Assembly (NCBI RefSeq): GCF_001187915.1
Contig: NZ_LGIU01000037.1
Coordinates: forward strand, 1-54,538
Source of the DNA: Arthrobacter sp. RIT-PI-e
Lineage (GTDB): Bacteria; Actinomycetota; Actinomycetes; Actinomycetales; Micrococcaceae
Reading direction: 5' to 3'
Length of the DNA: 54,538 nucleotides
The position numbers and the translations under genes were made by a program. The notes beneath the pieces were generated by a model. It saw only the letters and a list, made by a program, of their open reading frames with translations, made no database searches and was not told the origin of the DNA. Below are positions 48,298 to 54,538 of the stretch, piece after piece (position 1 is the first letter of the stretch; each line of letters opens with the position of its first letter).

Positions 48298-49251
48298 ATG
48301 CTCAGCCCCCGGATACCGGAGCTCTCCGCCCTGGAAATGCTCGCCGCGGTCCATGATCTGGGATCCCTCTCCGCCGCCGGGAAACACTTGGGTCTGTCCC
48401 AGCAGGCTGTCTCCTCCCGGATGCGTTCCCTGGAGTCCCAGATCGGGTTCGTCCTGCTGACCCGGACCCCGCGGGGGTCCACCCTGACAGAATCAGGTGA
48501 ACTGGTCGCAGAGTGGGCCGCAGAGGTCCTCGCAGCCGGGGAACGGCTCGATGCCGGGATCGCCTCGCTCCGATCCGACACCGCCCGGCAGTTGAAGGTC
48601 GCGGCCAGCCAGACCATCGCCGAACACCTGCTGCCGCTCTGGCTGGTCGCGCTGCGCCGCCAGCAGGAGAGCCTCGAACTCGTCCCCACCGTCGTGGAGC
48701 TGGCGGTGAACAACAGTGAAGCCACCATAGCCCGGGTCCGATCCGGACAGGCAGCCATCGGCTTCATCGAAAGCCCACACCTTCCCCCGGACTTGAGTGC
48801 CGCGGCGGTGCAGGAGGATGACATGGTCCTGGTCGTCGCACCGGAGCACCCCTGGGCCCGGCGCCAGACACCCGTCACGGCCCGCGAGCTGGCAGCAACC
48901 GCGCTGGTCACCAGGGAACACGGCAGCGGAACCCGGGACGCCCTCGAGCACCTGCTCACCACCGCAGGGGCCCCGCCCCCGGTAGAACCAATGGTAGAAC
49001 TCTCCACGACGGCGGCCGTCCGCTCCGCCATCGCAGCCGGCACGGCCCCCGGAGTACTCAGCGCTCTCGCCGTCCGCGACGACCTCGCACTGCACCGGCT
49101 CGTCGCCGTACCCGTTCACGGGCTGCCCCTACGCCGCACACTGACCGCCATCTGGCAGACCGGCACCTCACCGCCTCCCGGGCCGGCCCGTGACCTCGCA
49201 GCGATCGCCGCCAAAACTGTCCCGGGAACCAGCACCCGCCGGAAGTCATGA
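48298..49251 (+). CDS. LysR-family transcriptional regulator
   Basis: The 317-residue protein has the LysR winged HTH at residues 8-66 (LSALEMLAAVHDLGSLSAAG, KHLGLSQQAVSSRMRSLESQ, then IGFVLLTRTPRGSTLTESGE). It also has a periplasmic-binding-type effector domain with a two-subdomain layout (RQLKVAASQTIAEHLLPLWL to the end). It is divergent from the TDT/SLAC1-type transporter, with a LysR box between them, so it most likely regulates that gene in response to the transported anion. AAGGAG precedes the ATG at 48298. The effector is unknown. Confidence 0.92.
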   Translation: MLSPRIPELSALEMLAAVHDLGSLSAAGKHLGLSQQAVSSRMRSLESQIGFVLLTRTPRGSTLTESGELVAEWAAEVLAAGERLDAGIASLRSDTARQLKVAASQTIAEHLLPLWLVALRRQQESLELVPTVVELAVNNSEATIARVRSGQAAIGFIESPHLPPDLSAAAVQEDDMVLVVAPEHPWARRQTPVTARELAATALVTREHGSGTRDALEHLLTTAGAPPPVEPMVELSTTAAVRSAIAAGTAPGVLSALAVRDDLALHRLVAVPVHGLPLRRTLTAIWQTGTSPPPGPARDLAAIAAKTVPGTSTRRKS

Positions 49252-49405
49252 ACCAAGCGACGTCGCGAAGCAGAGGAGATCGGCTACCTAAAACGACCGT
49301 CCATGAGATAGTTCGCAGACTTGCCGTCAAAAGCGGCGTGTTGTGTCTCGTGGCTCGTGTCCGAGAGCTATGTCTCGTCAGGTGCGTTCGCAATACATTT
49401 TGGGC

Positions 49406-49972
49406 ATGGCAGCTGTTGGTTATGCGCGGGTGTCGACTCGGGAGCAGAAACTCGACGGGCAGACTGATGTGCTCAAAGCCGCCGGGTGCGAGAAGGTGTT
49501 CGTCGAGCATGCCTCTGGGGTGTTGGCGAAGCGGCCGGCCCTTGATGATGCGTTGGAGTATCTGCGGGCGGGGGACACCCTGGTGGTGACGAAGCTCGAC
49601 CGTCTGGGTCGGTCGGTGCGGAACTTGAAGGAAGTCGCAGACAGTCTCGAGGATCAGGGTGTCGGGTTGAAGGCGCTGTCGCAAGGTATTGATACGACGA
49701 CTCCGGGTGGGCGGCTCTTCTTCCATATGCTCGCGGCGATCGCCGAGTTCGAGCACGACCTGATCGTCGAACGCACGAAGGATGGTTTGGCCGCTGCCAG
49801 GGCGAGGGGGCGTAAGGGTGGGGGAAGGGTGAAGATGAGTGCGACGAAGATCCGGCAGGCACGGACCATGTATGAGGAGAAGACGTACACGGTGCAGCAG
49901 ATCGCCGACACGTTCGGGGTGTCCCGGGCGACGATCTACCGCCACCTTGGCGAGGACGGGGGAGCGCGATGA
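49406..49972 (+). CDS. serine recombinase (resolvase/invertase family)
   Basis: The 188-residue protein begins MAAVGYARVSTREQK with catalytic Ser10. It has VVTKLDRLGRSVRNLKEVAD for the D-R-L-G-R motif, a dimerisation helix (FFHMLAAIAEFEHDLIVERT) and a C-terminal HTH_7 (VQQIADTFGVSRATIYRHLG). It is a distinct lineage from the two other resolvases. The ATG at 49406 is chosen because homology begins there; upstream in-frame starts add a non-conserved leader. Two direct copies of TGTCTCGT (49344-49351 and 49371-49378) precede it and may belong to a res site. Its last four bases overlap the next gene (ATGA). Confidence 0.92.
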   Translation: MAAVGYARVSTREQKLDGQTDVLKAAGCEKVFVEHASGVLAKRPALDDALEYLRAGDTLVVTKLDRLGRSVRNLKEVADSLEDQGVGLKALSQGIDTTTPGGRLFFHMLAAIAEFEHDLIVERTKDGLAAARARGRKGGGRVKMSATKIRQARTMYEEKTYTVQQIADTFGVSRATIYRHLGEDGGAR

Positions 49973-50253
49973 CCAGGATCGTTCTGTGGGTCTTGACCGC
50001 GAGCACCCGCTACAGTTACCTGCTCGTTCGCTCCCTGTTCCTGCTTCCACTGCTCGTGCTGCCGATGCGTCGGCGGGTTCGTCACCAGGTCGCCGGCGCC
50101 CTGGCCGTCGGCCTGTGGTTCCTTGGTGCCTTCGTCATCGTCGTTACAGCCGACGCACCGTCGTGGGGATTACTGCTGGTCGGTGGCGTCTTAGTCCTGG
50201 TCATTGGGTGGACCGTGTGCATGGAGAGGCGCCATGTCCTGGCCTACCGTTGA
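49969..50253 (+). CDS. small membrane protein coupled to the resolvase
   Basis: The 94-residue product starts at the ATG at 49969 that overlaps the resolvase stop by four bases. Hydrophobic segments are YLLVRSLFLLPLLVLPM, GALAVGLWFLGAFVIVV and WGLLLVGGVLVLVIGW, which predicts three helices with short basic loops. No motif was recognised. Coupling to a resolvase gene suggests it belongs to the same mobile module. The function is unknown. Confidence 0.65.
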   Translation: MTRIVLWVLTASTRYSYLLVRSLFLLPLLVLPMRRRVRHQVAGALAVGLWFLGAFVIVVTADAPSWGLLLVGGVLVLVIGWTVCMERRHVLAYR

Positions 50254-50331
50254 ATCACTTACGTCCCCTGCCCCATGTCCCTGTCACGCCCGGTTCCGGC
50301 ACGATGACGATGACTAGAGGAGGGTAGGGCA

Positions 50332-50820
50332 GTGGCGCGGCAGCCGAGGATAGAAACGGAGCGGTTCTGGGAGAAAGGCGTCAAGGGCCCTCGCCTGCAG
50401 GACTGTTGGATCTGGGTCGGCGCGATCGCGGACGACGGGTACGGACGGTTCTGGGTTCCCCGCGACGGGGGACAGCGGGCAGTGCGGCCGCAACGCTACG
50501 CCTATGAACACCTCACCGGTGAAACCCTGCACCCCGGCATCGCCTTGATGCACATGTGTGATGTGCCCTTGTGCGTCCACGCCAGCACTGGAGGAGACTC
50601 CCACTTACTGCCGGGTACTCAGGCGTTGAACATGCTGGACCGGTCGCGGAAGGGCCGTCATGCCAACGCCTCGACGTTTCGGTGGCGCGGGGTCGGCCGC
50701 GCCCAGTTCCACGCCCAGTCCGTGCAACTGCGTGCTGCTCTGCTTGAGCACGGTTGGAACGAGCCAATCATTCGGCCGTTGATCATAGGCCGTGACCCCA
50801 GTGCGCCAACTCTGTTCTAA
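50332..50820 (+). CDS. HNH-endonuclease-like protein
   Basis: The 162-residue protein starts at the GTG at 50332 (GGAGG upstream). It has the layout of phage-type HNH proteins: ERFWEKGVKGPRLQDCWIWV, GAIADDGYGRFWV, RPQRYAYEHLTGETLHPG, then LMHMCDVPLCVHASTGGD and QALNMLDRSRKGRH. In canonical members the fourth block reads L-D-H-x-C-x-N-x-x-C-V-N-P-x-H. Here the first His is retained, but the preceding Asp is Met and the last His is not in place, so nuclease activity is doubtful. It probably derives from a mobile element and follows the resolvase module. Confidence 0.7.
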   Translation: MARQPRIETERFWEKGVKGPRLQDCWIWVGAIADDGYGRFWVPRDGGQRAVRPQRYAYEHLTGETLHPGIALMHMCDVPLCVHASTGGDSHLLPGTQALNMLDRSRKGRHANASTFRWRGVGRAQFHAQSVQLRAALLEHGWNEPIIRPLIIGRDPSAPTLF

Positions 50821-50859
50821 AGCTCCTTCAGGGCGAGATCACCGGTGGGCTGGTCAACC

Positions 50860-50900
50860 AGATCAGGGGTAGTACATCGAAGACGTATTACCCCTGATCT
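50860..50900. terminator. long inverted repeat before the ars operon
   Basis: The perfect 12-bp arms AGATCAGGGGTA (50860-50871) and TACCCCTGATCT (50889-50900) continue inward with TAC/GTA after one mismatch. It lies 39 bases after the HNH-like gene and 54 before arsR. It most likely terminates the upstream gene, but an operator role for arsR cannot be excluded. Confidence 0.6.
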
Positions 50901-50953
50901 CATGTATGCGAAACCATATCGACGGTTGTCAATGTCTGGGTATGCTGGGTGGC

Positions 50954-51355
50954 ATGACGACGATTTCCGGGCCCCGAACTATTACTGTTACCAGGGCTGC
51001 AGACACGGGTTTCGCGACCACAGAGGTGATTGATGGGGGTCGGTGCTGTGTGCCCTCGGGTGCGCCGGCGATGAGTGCGCAGCGGGCCGAGGAGCTCTCG
51101 AAGCAGTTCAAGGCGATCGCCGACCCGCACCGGTTGCGCCTGGTCTCGTTGATTTCCGCCAGTCCGGAGAACGAGGCGTGTGTGTGTGATCTCATCGAGC
51201 CGTTGGATCTAGGGCAGCCGACGGTGTCGCATCATTTGAAGATCCTCGTCGACGCCGGGATCCTGCACCGTGAGAAGCGTGGTGTCTGGGCGTATTTCTC
51301 CATCATGCCCGGGGCCCTGGACACCCTCGCCGGTGTCCTCACCGAACCCAAGTAA
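50954..51355 (+). CDS. arsR: ArsR-family arsenic-responsive repressor
   Basis: The 133-residue protein starts at the ATG at 50954. After a 45-residue extension with Cys31-Cys32, the winged helix begins (ELSKQFKAIADPHRLRLVSL). It has ACVCDLIEPLDLGQPTVSHH, in which Cys76 and Cys78 form the As(III)-binding C-x-C of ArsR, and the recognition helix TVSHHLKILVDAGILHREKR. Binding of As(III) or Sb(III) releases it from the promoter. It heads the rightward arsR-arsC-arsB operon. The start at 50954 is chosen over the longer frame at 50906. The actual operator is not certain. Confidence 0.9.
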   Translation: MTTISGPRTITVTRAADTGFATTEVIDGGRCCVPSGAPAMSAQRAEELSKQFKAIADPHRLRLVSLISASPENEACVCDLIEPLDLGQPTVSHHLKILVDAGILHREKRGVWAYFSIMPGALDTLAGVLTEPK

Positions 51356-51446
51356 CGGCGCTTTAGCCTCCCGGGCCCGTTCTTACCTGGCCCCTGCTTC
51401 ATTCCTGTTCGGTTCTTGTCTGCCCAGAAGAAGTGAGTGTCCCCTG

Positions 51447-51869
51447 ATGAGTTTCAAGGCTGAGAAGCCCTCGGTGTTGTTCGTGTGTGTAAAGAACGGG
51501 GGTAAGTCCCAGATGGCCGCCGGTCTGATGGACAAGGTCGCCGGGGACTCCGTGACCACCGCCTCTGCCGGGTCGAAGCCGGGCTCCGCGGTCAACGATT
51601 TCTCGGCCCAGGTCCTGACCGAGGTAGGGGTGGATATCAGCCAGAATGTCCCCCGGCAGATCACCGCGGAGGACCAGAGCCAGGCGGACGTCGTTGTCAT
51701 CCTCGGCGCCGAAGCGCAGATCGAGAGGGTCGAAGGGACCCTGTATGAGCGGTGGGTGACGGATGAGCCCAGCGACCGTGGGATCGATGGCATCGAACGC
51801 ATGTGCTTGGTCCGCGACGACATCTTCGCCCGCGTCACCGACCTCCACCGGAAGCTCACCACCAGCTGA
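51447..51869 (+). CDS. arsC: arsenate reductase, low-molecular-weight phosphatase type (mycothiol-linked class)
   Basis: The 140-residue enzyme has the P-loop CVKNGGKS (14-21), a C-x5-K-S variant of the LMW-phosphatase loop found in actinobacterial ArsC enzymes. In Corynebacterium, such enzymes use mycothiol and mycoredoxin to reduce As(V). The DP loop is replaced by WVTDEPSDRGIDGIERM with the acid residue Asp. Cys14 attacks arsenate. The ATG at 51447 is chosen because homology begins there, after the in-frame upstream extension with no similarity. The product As(III) would be exported by the ArsB-type pump encoded 85 bases downstream. Confidence 0.88.
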   Translation: MSFKAEKPSVLFVCVKNGGKSQMAAGLMDKVAGDSVTTASAGSKPGSAVNDFSAQVLTEVGVDISQNVPRQITAEDQSQADVVVILGAEAQIERVEGTLYERWVTDEPSDRGIDGIERMCLVRDDIFARVTDLHRKLTTS

Positions 51870-51954
51870 CTCCCCGTCACTTCGTCGCCGGTGAGCTCGT
51901 GAGTGAGTTCATTGGTGTGTTTCTTCCTGCCCTCCTGTTAGGAGCCCTCTCGCT

Positions 51955-53526
51955 ATGACTGCCATGACCGTGGTCGCTGTTCTGATCTTCCTCGCCACCT
52001 TGACCCTGGTCATCTGGCAGCCCAGGGGCCTGGGGATCGGGTGGTCCGCCCTGGGAGGGGCCGCCGTGGCCCTGGTGACCACGGTGGTGAGCCTGTCCGA
52101 CATCCCGGTGGTGTGGGACATCGTGTGGAACGCGACGTTCGCGTTCGTTGCGATCGTCATCATCTCCCTGATCCTCGACGAGTCCGGATTCTTCCGCTGG
52201 GCGGCCCTCCACGTCGCCCGCTGGGGCAGGGGCAACGGCCGGCTACTCTTCACGCTGATCGTGCTGCTGGGGGCGGCGATCGCGGCGGTCTTCGCCAACG
52301 ACGGGGCGGCGCTGATCCTGACCCCGATCGTCGTCCAGATGCTCCTGGCCCTGAAGTTCCCGGCCAAGGCTTCCCTTGCGTTCGTGATCGCATGTGGTTT
52401 CATCGCCGACGCTGGGAGCCTGCCCCTGGTGGTCTCCAACCTGGTGAACATCGTCACCGTGGACTTCTTCGACATTGGCTTCGCCCGCTACGCGGTCGTC
52501 ATGGTCCCGGTCGGCATCGTCTCGGTGGCCGCGAGCCTTGGCATGTTGTTCCTGTTCTTCCGCAAGGTCATTCCCCGTACCTATGACGTGAGCGTCCTGG
52601 GAACACCCACGTCAGCCATCGCGGATCCTCTGACGTTCAAGACCGGGTGGATCGTCCTTGTGGTCCTGCTCATCGGGTACTTCGCCGCCGAACCCCTCCA
52701 CATTCCTCTCTCGGCTGTCGCCGGCCTCGGCGCCGTGGTCCTCATGCTCGTCGCCTCCCGAAAACCCGCAGTCCTCTTCCGCCGCACCGCATCAGTGCTA
52801 GGCCCAGTGACAAACCCGATGGCAGCAGGTTCCGCGACGCAGACCCCGACGGCTGGGACTGATTGTGCCGGTCGGGCAGCGGACCTCGACGACGAAACCG
52901 TTGGCGCAGCCCATCGCTCCACCGACAGCACCACGGTCAATGCCTCTGCGGCCGACGTGAACACCTCTGATGTGAACATCGATGATGGATTCCTCACTTC
53001 AACAGGGGACGGCGTAGCTGTGCTCCCGGACGGGCGGATCTCGGTTCCACGGATTCTGAAGGAGGCGCCGTGGCAGATCGTCTTGTTCTCCATCGGCATG
53101 TACCTGGTGGTGTACGGGTTGCGGAACCAGGGCCTCACCGACGAGCTCGCCGGCGTCTTTTCGGCGATCAGTGACAACGGCGTCCTGATCACGGCCCTCG
53201 GCGTGGGTGTGATCGTCGCGGTCCTCGCGTCGCTGATGAACAACATGCCCACCGTGCTCATCGCCTCCCTCGCGATCGGCGCCGCAGGTGCTACCGGTGT
53301 GACACAGGAGGCGATGATCTACGCCAACGTCATCGGCTCGGACCTCGGCCCGAAGATCACCCCCATCGGCAGCCTCGCCACGCTACTGTGGCTGCACGTC
53401 CTGGACCGTAAGGGCATCCACATCGGCTGGGGCCAGTACTTCCGCGTCGGCATCGTCCTCACCATCCCCGTCCTGATCATCACCCTCCTCGCCTTGGCTG
53501 GCTGGCTCACCATCATCGGGGTCTGA
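51955..53526 (+). CDS. arsB: ArsB-type arsenite efflux transporter with a large central loop
   Basis: The 523-residue membrane protein belongs to the ArsB/IT superfamily. It has helix 3-4 motif [20 protein letters not shown], then [20 protein letters not shown] and [20 protein letters not shown] in the first half. The second half has [20 protein letters not shown] and [20 protein letters not shown]. Typical ArsB has about 430 residues. The extra length is a hydrophilic loop at about 280-365, rich in Thr, Ser, Ala and Asp, between the two halves. This central cytoplasmic loop is variable in ArsB, so the protein is probably functional. It extrudes arsenite and antimonite and is the last gene of the ars operon. 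Confidence 0.92.
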   Translation: MTAMTVVAVLIFLATLTLVIWQPRGLGIGWSALGGAAVALVTTVVSLSDIPVVWDIVWNATFAFVAIVIISLILDESGFFRWAALHVARWGRGNGRLLFTLIVLLGAAIAAVFANDGAALILTPIVVQMLLALKFPAKASLAFVIACGFIADAGSLPLVVSNLVNIVTVDFFDIGFARYAVVMVPVGIVSVAASLGMLFLFFRKVIPRTYDVSVLGTPTSAIADPLTFKTGWIVLVVLLIGYFAAEPLHIPLSAVAGLGAVVLMLVASRKPAVLFRRTASVLGPVTNPMAAGSATQTPTAGTDCAGRAADLDDETVGAAHRSTDSTTVNASAADVNTSDVNIDDGFLTSTGDGVAVLPDGRISVPRILKEAPWQIVLFSIGMYLVVYGLRNQGLTDELAGVFSAISDNGVLITALGVGVIVAVLASLMNNMPTVLIASLAIGAAGATGVTQEAMIYANVIGSDLGPKITPIGSLATLLWLHVLDRKGIHIGWGQYFRVGIVLTIPVLIITLLALAGWLTIIGV

Positions 53527-54026
53527 GTAGGGAAACTACCCCGTAGATGACTTCAGGCTCGGCCTACACAGTGACGACTTCTCGAGCGGAGCGTGTCTAT
53601 AGGAACATCACTGAGGACGCGGAGCCGGTGGAGTACATGGAGGACATGCAGGCAGAGCAGGAAGAGATGACCGGCGAGGAGTACGCCGTCACCAAGTACC
53701 ATCTAGCCGGTGGTGCAGGAAACTGCACCACCTGCCCCGGCCCCGGACCTGTACGAGGCGAGGGAGGGGGAGCCGGTCAGCTCGCCGTTAGTGGGCGGGG
53801 CGCTTCGACGCCGGCGGGCTTACCTCAAACGGTGGTCACCGGCGACGAATCGCCGTCCCTCGCACACCCAGCCATCACCAGAACCACACCGTGCCACCAG
53901 CTCCGTACAGGGCACCCGCGTCAACACGCCGACACCCGATCAACCACCACACCCGCGGACGCGACGGGGGAGACCGACTACGTCGATCCCCCCGCACTCA
54001 CAATCCGTCATGCGTGGGTCAAACCG
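53527..54026. other. region after the ars operon with a doubtful short ORF
   Basis: From 53547 an ATG opens a frame whose first 50 codons (RAERVYRNITEDAEPVEYME onward) look protein-like. The frame then runs through the hairpin at 53710-53733 into low-complexity sequence. It may be a broken gene end. No other gene was seen in these 500 bases. Confidence 0.3.
53710..53733. terminator. hairpin with GAAA tetraloop after the ars operon
   Basis: The perfect 10-bp arms GGTGGTGCAG (53710-53719) and CTGCACCACC (53724-53733) close on a GAAA loop. It is a likely transcription terminator or 3'-end stabiliser of the ars operon transcript, 180 bases past arsB. No U-tract follows. Confidence 0.65.
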
Positions 54027-54467
54027 TTAGGCCGCTGCTGTTTCGGCCGCGACCTGGTCAGCGACTTCGGTGGCTGATTCTGTGATCGTCGCCGCACGGT
54101 CCTCGGTCCCCTTACCGGTACTTGCACTTATGGTCGTTCCTACACCGTCGAGGACTCGTTTTACCTCCGCGCCACTCAACCCCAGGCGAGCCGCGACCGC
54201 CGCGCGCGACTCCCCGGTATCCAACATTGCGCGTACCTTCGCCCCAGCCTCCGCCAGGGCAGACGCCGCGTCTTCCTCGGCCTTCGCCAGGATCGCATCC
54301 GCGCGCTCCTGCGCCTCGGCGCGGATTTGCTCGGCGTTTTCCTGCTGCTCGAAGAACCCCGCCGCAAGGTCAATCAATTTCTCGTGCCGCTCGGTCAGCT
54401 CCTGCGCTTTCGCGCGTGCTTTCTCCCGTGCTGCGACCTGCTGCGCTGACTTCCGTGGTGCCGCCAT
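54027..54467 (-). CDS. coiled-coil DNA-binding-like protein of plasmid type
   Basis: The 146-residue protein starts at the ATG at 54467 with AAGGGG upstream (the longer frame to 54494 is not needed). A long basic and acidic helix (AAREKARAKAQELTERHEKL, then NAEQIRAEAQERADAILAKA) makes a coiled coil. It is followed by a short HTH-like unit (SRAAVAARLGLSGAEVKRVL) and a Thr/Ala/Glu tail. This layout, a coiled coil followed by a small HTH, is known from accessory proteins of actinobacterial plasmids, often near replication genes. The flank beyond the window may show that. The function is unknown. Confidence 0.65.
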   Translation of the reverse strand: MAAPRKSAQQVAAREKARAKAQELTERHEKLIDLAAGFFEQQENAEQIRAEAQERADAILAKAEEDAASALAEAGAKVRAMLDTGESRAAVAARLGLSGAEVKRVLDGVGTTISASTGKGTEDRAATITESATEVADQVAAETAAA

Positions 54468-54538
54468 AACGATCTGTCCCCTTCCACTCGACAACCTTGC
54501 ACATGCGGGCGAACCATGCCCACTTACCTAACGGTCAG

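Noticed and set aside
53735..54026. Plus-strand frames after the GAAA hairpin
   Set aside because: The frames are Pro/Thr/Arg-rich without motif or ribosome-binding site. No gene call is justified.
1..54538. CRISPR array or tRNA/rRNA genes
   Set aside because: No regularly spaced repeats with unique spacers were seen, and no tRNA cloverleaf or rRNA-like stretch was recognised on reading both strands. A covariance-model scan would settle this.

Overview
The window reads as an accessory replicon or large genomic island of a high-GC Gram-positive actinobacterium, probably Micrococcales or a relative. The evidence is the GC-rich codon use, an Lsr2 xenogeneic silencer, an MT0933-type small antitoxin, an arsenate reductase with the C-x5-K-S loop typical of mycothiol-linked enzymes, and a maltodextrin ABC importer without its own ATPase. 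I see no ribosomal, tRNA or other housekeeping genes. Three different serine resolvases, a tyrosine recombinase beside a dif-like site, a ParA-type ATPase, decayed insertion sequences and a plasmid-type coiled-coil protein at the right edge suggest a plasmid or integrative element. The genus cannot be settled from the sequence.

Region 1 (1-6.1 kb) holds small regulatory and unknown genes: a truncated MerR regulator, two tiny membrane proteins, an aminoglycoside-phosphotransferase-fold kinase, an ECF sigma factor translationally overlapping a single-pass membrane partner, a beta-propeller-like protein, and an XRE regulator coupled to a membrane protein. Region 2 (6.1-18.6 kb) is the mobile and defence-like part. 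It contains the antitoxin-like protein, Lsr2, a resolvase, a large Fic/Doc protein with IF2-N-like repeats, ISL3 and IS110 remnants, and then five leftward genes: an HTH-ParA ATPase, a 150-residue partner, a DUF4365-like nuclease candidate, an unknown 376-residue protein, and a helicase-less nuclease-methyltransferase fusion. A membrane protein with an internal repeat and a second resolvase follow.

Region 3 (18.9-31.0 kb) is a maltodextrin locus. Leftward genes encode a solute-binding lipoprotein, two permeases, a GH13 hydrolase, a 51-residue putative zinc protein and an aldo/keto reductase. A second GH13 enzyme (frameshifted) lies upstream on the same strand. Divergently, a GH13 alpha-glucosidase is followed by a LacI-family repressor. 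Two matching LacI-type operators overlap the -35 boxes of the binding-protein and glucosidase promoters, so one repressor plausibly controls both. Imported oligosaccharides would be hydrolysed in the cytoplasm, and a MsiK-like ATPase must come from elsewhere.

Region 4 (31.3-39.4 kb) has the tyrosine recombinase with its dif-like site, an alpha/beta hydrolase, a repressor/ABC-exporter operon, a CHRD-domain surface protein, a haloperoxidase-like hydrolase and a zinc alcohol dehydrogenase. Region 5 (39.6-48.2 kb) is a metal block: a Cys-rich MerR regulator with an ACR3/BASS-like transporter, then DUF305, DUF6153, the CopB-type ATPase and CopZ-like chaperone behind a CsoR-like operator, a decayed DUF3105 gene and a TDT/SLAC1 transporter with a divergent LysR regulator. 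Region 6 (49.4-54.5 kb) has the third resolvase, a small membrane protein, an HNH-like protein, an arsR-arsC-arsB operon and the coiled-coil protein.
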